A DNA stretch of 5,679 bases, from contig LADV01000287.1 of assembly GCA_000961805.1 (NCBI GenBank), forward strand, positions 1-5,679. The letters are read 5' to 3'. The notes under the pieces are model-generated. The model searched no databases. It worked only from the letters and a program-made list of their open reading frames with translations, and had not been told where the DNA came from. The stretch is from Peptococcaceae bacterium BRH_c23. Its GTDB lineage: Bacteria > Bacillota_B > Desulfitobacteriia > Desulfitobacteriales > Desulfitobacteriaceae. Of this stretch, positions 1 through 4,104 are shown in pieces. The first letter of the stretch is position 1, and every line of letters starts with the position of its first letter. The position numbers and the translations under genes are program-made.

Positions 1-611
1 ATCAATACCCCGATACCATTGCCTATTGTGAAAAGAAGATTGCAAGCATCCGCAAAGACATGGAATTGCGGGAGAAAACCGAGGGGAAAGACTTTTCGGC
101 GGTGATTGATGGCAAAACCTATGATGAGCGTGTCAAGGCTGGAGAGCAGCTCCTGCTGATAATGAAGCTCCATGACCTTGCGGTAAACGGCGAACCTTTA
201 CCTGTCGGTGAATACAGGGGCTTCCGTCTTTTTCTTGTCCTGAATGCCTTTAAACAACTGGACCTGCTGGTAAAAGGCGACAACACCTACAGCACACCCC
301 TTGGCGATTCATCCCTCGGCGGCATAACAAGGCTTGAAAACGTAGTTGAAAAGATACCCACGGTGCTGATGAATATGGAGCAAAAGCTGGCGGATACCCA
401 AACTCAGCTTGAAGAAGCCAGGAAGGAAGTCCAAAAGCCCTTTGAATTTGAACAGCGCCTGAACGAGTATTCGGCGCGGCAGGCAGAGATCAATACCAGG
501 CTGGAGTTTAAGGAGTTTCAAAAACAAGAGGAAGTCATATTTGAAGAAAAAACCGCGGCTGAGACAGAGAAGGCCAGTAATAAAGAAGCCTGGGAGGCGG
601 AATATGTTTAA
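1..611 (+). CDS. C-terminal end of large ICE-type helicase/DNA-methylase protein (partial, 5' end outside window)
   Basis: The frame is open from base 3 to the TAA at 609-611 (203 codons seen), so this is the tail of a longer gene, not a gene starting at the ATG at 60. The visible part begins QYPDTIAYCEKK and runs through a compact region (DGKTYDERVKAGEQLL, then GEYRGFRLFLV about 55 residues later). It ends in a long charged, probably coiled-coil segment (about residues 110-200, rich in E, K and Q). From memory this matches the C-terminus of the very large SNF2-type helicase/N6-adenine methylase proteins of Firmicute ICEs, thought to act in element DNA processing. No helicase or methylase motif lies in the window, so the function rests on recognising the tail. 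The next gene on this strand is far away and of a different type; the last codons lie in a terminator hairpin. Confidence 0.72.
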   Translation, partial: QYPDTIAYCEKKIASIRKDMELREKTEGKDFSAVIDGKTYDERVKAGEQLLLIMKLHDLAVNGEPLPVGEYRGFRLFLVLNAFKQLDLLVKGDNTYSTPLGDSSLGGITRLENVVEKIPTVLMNMEQKLADTQTQLEEARKEVQKPFEFEQRLNEYSARQAEINTRLEFKEFQKQEEVIFEEKTAAETEKASNKEAWEAEYV

Positions 612-635
612 ACCGCTTTCCCAGGCTTTGCTTTT
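586..635 (+). terminator. Rho-independent terminator overlapping the helicase stop codon
   Basis: The left arm AAGCCTGGGAGGCGG (586-600) pairs with CCGCTTTCCCAGGCTT (613-628): 10 perfect pairs, a small internal loop, then 4 more pairs, with a 12-nt apical loop containing the stop codon. It is followed by TGCTTTT. The last codons of the ICE gene form the left arm, so coding sequence and terminator share bases. On the minus strand the hairpin is followed by CTTCTTTATTA, so it may also stop transcription of the convergent SDR gene. Confidence 0.6.
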
Positions 636-679
636 AATGCCAATCCAGAAAGTATTGCCATGTCCATCCCCCTCTTGTG

Positions 680-700
680 ATTAGTCCGTTGTTAGACGCC
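680..700. repeat. Left arm of imperfect inverted repeat flanking the SDR gene (attC-like half-site)
   Basis: The arm reads ATTAGTCCG, TT, then GTTAGACGCC. Its reverse complement recurs at 1633-1660 with the two outer blocks (9 and 10 bases) intact and only the middle different. GTTAGAC fits the integron R' core consensus GTTRRRY, with its complement GTCTAAC fitting RYYYAAC. The SDR gene's final codons GGC GTC TAA are part of this arm. No matching R''-L'' half is seen to the left, so a complete attC is not present. Confidence 0.6.
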
Positions 701-1615
701 GTTCTGGTTCTCCAGAGCATCCTCTAAAGCAGCCCTCAATTTTGAAAACCTATATTCAAAATTAGCACTGAGAATTTTCTTTGGAACAACCCGTTGTCCA
801 TGTAATAACATCTCCGCCATTTGACCTAATACTATTTTCAACAAAATCTCTGGAACTGGTAACCATGATGGTCTATTTAGAACTTCGCCTAGTGTCTTGC
901 AAAAATCTTTCATTCTTACTGGCTCTGGTGTAACAGCATTTATAGGACCAGTTAGCTCCTGATGGTCGATTATGAACCTTATCATTCTCGATAAATCTTG
1001 GATGTGTATCCAGGAGAGCCATTGATTTCCCGTACCCATTGGGCCTCCTATGTAGAGTTTAAATGGAAATGCCATTCTGTTTAGTGCGCCTTCATTTCCT
1101 AAAACTACGCCAATCCGAATAGTTACAACCCTGGTTAAATTATTTTGAACCTTGTATGCTTCTTTTTCCCAATCTCGGCAAACTTGAGCTAGGAAATCCT
1201 GACCAACTTCATCAGACTCTGTTAGCTCATCATCCTCACGGGGTCCATAATATCCAACTGCTGAAGCGTTAATTAGAACTTTCGGCTGAATAGTACCATT
1301 ATTGATAGCCGTAACAATTGCTCTAGTAGTTCTAATCCTACTTGCTAAAATCTCCTCTTTCACTGAGTTGATCCATCGACGATTACCGATTGACTCACCC
1401 GCTAAGTTGATCACTACGTCAGTTTGCTGTAGCTCATAAATCGAAGATAGAGGAGAAACATTGTCCCATTCTATTACCTTAACTTTATTTTCAAAGCTGC
1501 TGGCAGTTTTTTGGGGATTTCTCGTTACAACATATACCTGATATCCATTCTTAAGTAATTCCCCTATAAGATTTCTTCCGACGAAACCCGTCCCACCAAA
1601 AATTAACACATTCAT
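692..1615 (-). CDS. TIGR01777-family NAD(P)-dependent epimerase / SDR oxidoreductase (YfcH-like)
   Basis: Complete 307-residue protein, the usual length for the family. The N-terminal Rossmann motif GGTGFVG lies at residues 7-13. Family signatures follow: NLAGESIGNRRW (70-81), SAVGYYG (118-124, containing the tyrosine of the active-site region), DFLAQVCRDWEKEA (140-153), RIGVVLG (167-173), GGPMGTGNQWLSWIHIQDL (190-208). The C-terminal DUF1731 domain occupies about 251-298. Members are atypical extended SDR proteins, cytosolic, binding NAD(P); the physiological substrate of most is unknown, so none is claimed. The start is firm: an acctcc (GGAGGT on the minus strand) lies 6-7 bases before the ATG. 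The gene is monocistronic and bracketed by an attC-like inverted repeat that supplies its stop codon. It points toward the ICE gene on its left and away from the DUF1638 operon. Confidence 0.93.
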   Translation of the reverse strand: MNVLIFGGTGFVGRNLIGELLKNGYQVYVVTRNPQKTASSFENKVKVIEWDNVSPLSSIYELQQTDVVINLAGESIGNRRWINSVKEEILASRIRTTRAIVTAINNGTIQPKVLINASAVGYYGPREDDELTESDEVGQDFLAQVCRDWEKEAYKVQNNLTRVVTIRIGVVLGNEGALNRMAFPFKLYIGGPMGTGNQWLSWIHIQDLSRMIRFIIDHQELTGPINAVTPEPVRMKDFCKTLGEVLNRPSWLPVPEILLKIVLGQMAEMLLHGQRVVPKKILSANFEYRFSKLRAALEDALENQNGV

Positions 1616-1621
1616 CTTTCT

Positions 1622-1627
1622 ACCTCC
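1622..1627 (-). promoter_or_regulatory. Ribosome binding site of the SDR gene
   Basis: GGAGGT on the minus strand, 6 bases before the ATG at 1615-1613. It fixes the start codon. It lies just inside the right repeat arm, so the SD travels with the gene rather than with the repeat. Confidence 0.85.
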
Positions 1628-1632
1628 GAAAT

Positions 1633-1660
1633 GGCGTCTAACGTTAGGCGGCGGACTAAT
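1633..1660. repeat. Right arm of inverted repeat flanking the SDR gene, with abutting attC-like cores
   Basis: The arm reads GGCGTCTAAC, GTTAGGCGG, CGGACTAAT. The first 10 and last 9 bases are the exact reverse complement of the left arm at 680-700; the middle is 9 bases here against 2 there. The extra bases create a near-palindrome GTCTAACGTTAGGC, that is RYYYAAC directly abutting GTTRRRY, the two integron core consensus forms. No L'-R' partner lies within about 140 bases to the right, so it is a half-site or remnant at best. Confidence 0.6.
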
Positions 1661-1720
1661 GCCCCTTTATTCAGAGACGACCATGGACGGGAGTCCCTTT
1701 GAACTTCCCCCGAACTGTAT

Positions 1721-1750
1721 TAATGCACTAAATAAGAATATTGTGCATTA
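1721..1750. repeat. Perfect 8-bp inverted repeat (hairpin or operator)
   Basis: TAATGCAC (1721-1728) and GTGCATTA (1743-1750) are perfect complements separated by 14 AT-rich bases. No T-run follows on either strand, so it is not a simple terminator. It lies between the divergent genes and, if the minus-strand promoter near 1784 is real, within the SDR leader. Confidence 0.5.
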
Positions 1751-1760
1751 CGAGCTCTTA

Positions 1761-1784
1761 TTAATATAACCTAAATTATGTCAA
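1761..1784 (-). promoter_or_regulatory. Weak candidate promoter for the SDR gene
   Basis: On the minus strand a perfect TTGACA (1784-1779) is followed after 17 bases by ATAAGA, a poor -10. It would give a leader of roughly 140 bases. An overlapping plus-strand pair TTGTGC (1741-1746), N18, TATAAC (1765-1770) is about equally good, so the direction is unsure. Confidence 0.25.
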
Positions 1785-1883
1785 AGCGGTTAATTCTCCC
1801 ATTGTAACTAACATGCAAATTACATTGAGCATTGGTTGTTTACCTCCCAAATTGTTACTTCAATTAGGCCGATGTGTTATTAA

Positions 1884-1899
1884 AAACCAGCCCTGGTTT
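1884..1899. repeat. Short palindrome AAACCAG/CTGGTTT
   Basis: AAACCAG (1884-1890) and CTGGTTT (1893-1899) are separated by two C residues. It could be a regulator binding site or a small hairpin; no T-run follows. It is about 60 bases upstream of the DUF1638 promoter region. Confidence 0.4.
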
Positions 1900-1940
1900 A
1901 TTATGATATCTATAATAATAAAAAGAAAAAGCGTAGTTTT

Positions 1941-1954
1941 GTTAAATATTTAAC
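1941..1954. promoter_or_regulatory. Perfect 14-bp palindrome, candidate Crp/Fnr-type operator
   Basis: GTTAAATATTTAAC is its own reverse complement. Crp/Fnr operators are typically 14-16 bp palindromes (Fnr TTGAT-N4-ATCAA; the CprK dehalobox TTAAT-N4-ATTAA), and the half-site here, GTTAA, is related but not identical. Its centre is about 48 bases upstream of the start of transcription predicted from the promoter at 1961-1989, close to activator positions. A Crp/Fnr gene lies three genes downstream. The assignment as its operator is inference. Confidence 0.4.
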
Positions 1955-1960
1955 ATTTTT

Positions 1961-1989
1961 TTGTTATCTGTGATGTTAGTATTTATATA
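1961..1989 (+). promoter_or_regulatory. Promoter of the DUF1638-PPOX operon
   Basis: TTGTTA (1961-1966), 17-base spacer, TATATA (1984-1989): a sigma-A-like match of optimal spacing. Transcription would start near 1996, leaving a leader of about 50 bases with a ribosome binding site. Confidence 0.55.
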
Positions 1990-2002
1990 CAACTAGTTGT
2001 TA

Positions 2003-2021
2003 GATCCAAGGACTTGGTATC
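2003..2021 (+). repeat. Small leader hairpin/palindrome before DUF1638
   Basis: GATCCAAG and CTTGGTATC around GA pair with one bulged base. It falls in the predicted 5' leader, about 10 bases before the ribosome binding site, so it could affect translation or be an operator. It is short and may be chance. Confidence 0.3.
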
Positions 2022-2046
2022 ATGTTAAGAAGTAGGTGATATTAAA

Positions 2047-2646
2047 ATGAAGGTGCACATAGTTGCCTGTGGCATCTTCCAATTGGAGCTTGAACGAGTA
2101 CTAGAGGAAATAAACGCGGAATGGGCACCTGCCGATGAGTTCAAAGTTACCTTTACATCTCCGGCTTTGCATGTAGACTTTGCTAAACTAAAACATGGCG
2201 TAGTTGAAGCACTGGATATGGTGAATGAAGAAAAGACAGTCCTCTTTTTCGGTTCTATGTGCCATCCTGAGCTTGCCGAGTTCACGGAAAAATACCATGT
2301 TATCAGGCAGCAACCCAGTAATTGTATCGAATTGGTTTTAGGTAAGGAACGGCAAAAGGAGTTGGAGGAATCCGCTCGAGTATTCTACATCACTCCAGGA
2401 TGGTTGCGTAATTGGCAAAATATTTTTAGACAGGGACTGGGCTGGGACGAGATAGACGCTAGGCAGAATTTTGGTTTCTATGATAAGGTTCTGCTGCTAG
2501 ACACCGGTGTTTTCGAATTCAATTATGAGGATATTCTTGAATTTTACGAATATACACAAGTGCCAATCGAAATTCAGAGCGTCGAACTAGTCGAATTTAA
2601 AAAGCATGTGCTTGGAACTTTAAAGGAAGCATTGGCCCTCCACTGA
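2047..2646 (+). CDS. DUF1638 family protein (function unknown)
   Basis: Complete 199-residue cytosolic protein with no signal peptide or membrane segment. Recognised as DUF1638 from the N-terminal VACGIFQLELERVL, the core SNCIELVLGK (91-100) and FYITPGWLRNW (113-123), and overall length. C8, C72-H73 and C93 are placed where a metal or thiol site could form. In methanogens and anaerobic Firmicutes such proteins often sit near corrinoid-dependent methyltransferase genes (recalled from family knowledge); no such gene is in this window, so no role is assigned. The start is supported by AGTAGGTGAT (2031-2040), close to the full anti-SD complement, 6 bases before the ATG. It is first in an operon with the PPOX gene 51 bases downstream. 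Confidence 0.88.
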   Translation: MKVHIVACGIFQLELERVLEEINAEWAPADEFKVTFTSPALHVDFAKLKHGVVEALDMVNEEKTVLFFGSMCHPELAEFTEKYHVIRQQPSNCIELVLGKERQKELEESARVFYITPGWLRNWQNIFRQGLGWDEIDARQNFGFYDKVLLLDTGVFEFNYEDILEFYEYTQVPIEIQSVELVEFKKHVLGTLKEALALH

Positions 2647-2682
2647 CCCCGGTTAAACAAGTAAATATTCAAAAAAATATAT

Positions 2683-2688
2683 AAGGAG
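2683..2688 (+). promoter_or_regulatory. Ribosome binding site of the PPOX gene
   Basis: AAGGAG, 9 bases before the ATG at 2698, in an AT-rich gap. No separate promoter is evident in the 51-base gap, which favours co-transcription with DUF1638. Confidence 0.8.
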
Positions 2689-2697
2689 TGAATTTGC

Positions 2698-3009
2698 ATG
2701 GTTTTAACTGAAGAAATTAAAGAATTTATTTCAAAGGCTCCGTTTATTCCCATAACTACTGTTTCCTCCAATGGAGACCCGCACATGATCGTAGTGGGAA
2801 AAGTAGCGGAAGTCAGGGAAGAGGACATCCTAGGGTTTGGCATCTATAAAATGGAAGTTACTCAACAGAACATTAAGGATAACGGAAAGATGCAGGTTGT
2901 ATTAGCAACAATGGATGGTGGACCTAAAGGCTTCAGGCTTGAAGGCCAAGCATGCATAGAAGAGAAACTTGTATTGTTTAAAGCAGATAAAGTACAAAAG
3001 CTTCTCTAG
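2698..3009 (+). CDS. Short pyridoxamine 5'-phosphate oxidase (PPOX) family protein, putative FMN-binding
   Basis: Complete 103-residue single-domain split-barrel protein. Visible features: KAPFIPITTVSSNGDPHMIVVGK (13-35, the first barrel strands with the GxPH turn at 26-29), K51/T55/N58 in the KMEVTQQNIK helix (51-60) that in the family lies by the flavin phosphate, and the later strand GFRLEGQA (78-85). Such short PPOX proteins usually dimerise, bind FMN (or sometimes F420 or haem) and act as flavin reductases or oxidoreductases; true PNP oxidases are about twice this length, so vitamin B6 synthesis is unlikely. The substrate is unknown. It is second in the operon with DUF1638 and is closed by a strong terminator 18 bases downstream, which suggests the two products work together. 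Confidence 0.88.
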   Translation: MVLTEEIKEFISKAPFIPITTVSSNGDPHMIVVGKVAEVREEDILGFGIYKMEVTQQNIKDNGKMQVVLATMDGGPKGFRLEGQACIEEKLVLFKADKVQKLL

Positions 3010-3026
3010 TAATTTCTTCAAATGTA

Positions 3027-3063
3027 CAATAATCTCTCTCCTAAAGAGGGATTATTGTTTTTT
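3027..3063 (+). terminator. Strong rho-independent terminator of the DUF1638-PPOX operon
   Basis: CAATAATC (3027-3034) pairs perfectly with GATTATTG (3050-3057), extended by four inner pairs (one G-U) around a 7-base loop, then six T residues (3058-3063). It separates the operon from the Crp/Fnr gene. Confidence 0.88.
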
Positions 3064-3120
3064 ACTTTGTAGTAGAGCTGAACCTTTTTTGATACACTTG
3101 CTTTAGATAAAATGTTTACA

Positions 3121-3126
3121 GGGGGG
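3121..3126 (+). promoter_or_regulatory. Ribosome binding site that decides the Crp/Fnr start
   Basis: GGGGGG, 6 bases before ATG 3133. The in-frame ATG at 3112 lies upstream of it with only AT-rich sequence before it, so the shorter protein beginning MKRCLICL is favoured. Confidence 0.7.
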
Positions 3127-3132
3127 AAAGGT

Positions 3133-3816
3133 ATGAAGCGTTGCCTCATCTGCCTTCAGGAATTGGACCTGTTTCAGGGACTAGAACGAGTGCAATTCAC
3201 AAGCTTGTGTCAATGTACAATTAGAAAGAGGTTGTCAAAGGGACACTATCTCTTTCATCAAGGAGATTTAACAGGTACCATATTCTTAATAAAGTCAGGT
3301 AAGCTAAAACTTGTTCAAAATGCTGAAGATGGACATGAAACGATTCTGGATATTTGCGGTCCTGGAGAAGTACTTGGTGAATTGTCTTTATATCAGGAAC
3401 AAAAGGAACATTCCAGTGCTATAGCCATGGAAGAAGCATGCATCTGCTGTTTCAGTAAAATTCAATTTGAATCGTTAATCAAGCAAGATCCCTCTTTTGC
3501 CTTAAGGATTATAAACTACTTAGGGCAGAAGCGTTATGATAATATCTTAAATTCAGAGAAGGAGTCCAGAGGAACTGTTAAAGAAAAATTATTAAGGCTT
3601 TTTTATAGTCTTGCCGAACAATATGGGCGAAAATTGCCGAACTCTACAATGATCGATTTAATAATTACTCAACAAGAATTAGCTGATATGATTGGTTCAT
3701 CGCGGGTCATGGTCATACAGGCACTTAATGTGCTGAAAGAAGCCAATATCATAGACCGGAAAAAGAGATATTACATCCTAAAAGACGATCCATGTCTCAG
3801 TACTCATATATTTTAA
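3133..3816 (+). CDS. Crp/Fnr-family transcriptional regulator with N-terminal cysteine pairs
   Basis: 227 residues from the ATG at 3133, preferred because the run of six G (3121-3126) is a well-spaced SD; the ATG at 3112 in the same frame has no SD. The N-terminal region has C4/C7 (CLIC) and C26/C28 (CQC), then a cyclic-nucleotide-type beta-roll (about 30-110, with GPGEVLGELSLY at 76-87), a dimer helix (about 112-140) and a winged helix (about 150-217; HTH ITQQELADMIGSSRVMVIQAL, 178-198). The Arg-Ser that binds cAMP phosphate in CRP is replaced by HSS (93-95), so cAMP is unlikely. The N-terminal cysteines suggest an iron-sulfur or thiol redox sensor, as in FNR (inference). In the recognition helix R191 is kept, but the usual Glu and second Arg are V192 and Q196, so its DNA target probably differs from the CRP/FNR sites. 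It has its own transcript between two terminators. Confidence 0.92.
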   Translation: MKRCLICLQELDLFQGLERVQFTSLCQCTIRKRLSKGHYLFHQGDLTGTIFLIKSGKLKLVQNAEDGHETILDICGPGEVLGELSLYQEQKEHSSAIAMEEACICCFSKIQFESLIKQDPSFALRIINYLGQKRYDNILNSEKESRGTVKEKLLRLFYSLAEQYGRKLPNSTMIDLIITQQELADMIGSSRVMVIQALNVLKEANIIDRKKRYYILKDDPCLSTHIF

Positions 3817-3852
3817 ATAAATATGATCCAGCCAGTTTCAATTAGTAAACAA

Positions 3853-3894
3853 GAGGAAGACCAGATAGTTATTCTTCTGTGGTCCTCCCCTTTT
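3853..3894 (+). terminator. Probable terminator after the Crp/Fnr gene
   Basis: GAGG (3853-3856) and ACCA (3860-3863) pair with TGGT (3880-3883) and CCTC (3884-3887), with a 3-base bulge, then CCCTTTTG. The stem is imperfect and the T-run short, but it sits 36 bases after the stop codon. Confidence 0.5.
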
Positions 3895-3958
3895 GCGTTA
3901 AATTCGATTTGTATATCACTTGTTTACATGGTAAGCTCTCCTTCACAATTTCCTACGG

Positions 3959-3988
3959 TTGTGCCATAAGTTATTAACTAATTATACC
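3959..3988 (+). promoter_or_regulatory. Candidate promoter for the downstream ICE-type operon
   Basis: TTGTGC (3959-3964), 18-base spacer, TATACC (3983-3988). Both boxes are partial matches. A transcript from here would pass through the hairpin at 4021-4048 before the first gene. Confidence 0.3.
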
Positions 3989-4020
3989 ATAAATATCAAA
4001 TAAAATTTTTTCAATGAACT

Positions 4021-4048
4021 AAGCTGCTACCATGTGGGCGGCTTTTTT
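4021..4048 (+). terminator. Strong terminator-like hairpin upstream of the ICE-type operon
   Basis: AAGCTGC (4021-4027) pairs with GCGGCTT (4038-4044, one G-U) and is followed by a T-run to 4048. CCA and TGG inside the loop are also complementary. It lies about 200 bases after the nearest upstream gene and 57 bases before the next start, so it may be a leftover terminator of a lost gene, an insulator, or an attenuator. Confidence 0.7.
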
Positions 4049-4086
4049 GTATTCAAAGTTAAAAAAGATCTGTAACTATATCTTTT

Positions 4087-4100
4087 AGAAAGGATGTGAT
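4087..4100 (+). promoter_or_regulatory. Extended ribosome binding site deciding the start at 4105
   Basis: AGAAAGGATGTGAT matches the full anti-SD complement AGAAAGGAGGTGAT at 13 of 14 bases. The GTG at 4096 lies inside it and cannot be the start; ATG 4105, four bases after it, is the best placed, with ATG 4111 as an alternative. Confidence 0.75.
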
Positions 4101-4104
4101 ACCC

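Larger units (their letters stand above)
1616..2046. other. Divergent AT-rich intergenic region with palindromes and promoters
   Basis: No gene is seen in these 431 bases. The SDR-proximal 100 bases are GC-richer and carry the right repeat arm; one minus-strand frame stays open from there to just before the SDR start, but it lacks a plausible start and I do not call it. The rest is AT-rich and holds an 8-bp inverted repeat (1721-1750), weak promoter-like sequences (1741-1784), a palindrome AAACCAG/CTGGTTT (1884-1899), a perfect 14-bp palindrome (1941-1954), the best promoter (1961-1989), and a short leader palindrome (2003-2021). Confidence 0.7.
3817..4104. other. Intergenic region between Crp/Fnr and the ICE-type operon
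   Basis: No gene is seen. It holds the Crp/Fnr terminator (3853-3894), a possible promoter TTGTGC (3959-3964), N18, TATACC (3983-3988), a strong hairpin with T-run (4021-4048), and the ribosome binding site of the next gene. The junction between AT-rich cargo and ICE-type DNA probably lies in it or close by; no flanking direct repeat was found to mark it. Confidence 0.6.

Noticed and set aside
638..660. Hairpin TGCCAAT/ATTGCCA as terminator of the SDR gene
   Set aside because: It has a mismatch in a 7-bp stem and no T-run on either strand.
1661..1999. A complete attC site to the right of the SDR gene, using GTTAGAT at 1999-2005 as R'
   Set aside because: The distance from the R''-like core is about 360 bases, far beyond normal attC length, and no L' complement to CGGACTAAT is present.
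2025..2285. Minus-strand open frame of 86 codons opposite the DUF1638 gene
   Set aside because: It lies within a clear DUF1638 gene, is Ser-rich low-complexity, has no ribosome binding site and no family resemblance.
2574..2843. Minus-strand open frame spanning the DUF1638-PPOX junction
   Set aside because: It overlaps two well supported genes and their intergenic SD, with no start signal of its own.
3112..3132. Upstream ATG (3112) as start of the Crp/Fnr gene
   Set aside because: No SD precedes it, while a G-run is ideally spaced before ATG 3133; the extra residues MFTGGKG are encoded by the SD region itself.
4096..4104. GTG (4096) as start of the SCPWDSG protein
   Set aside because: It lies inside the extended ribosome binding site, so spacing would be impossible; ATG 4105 is preferred.
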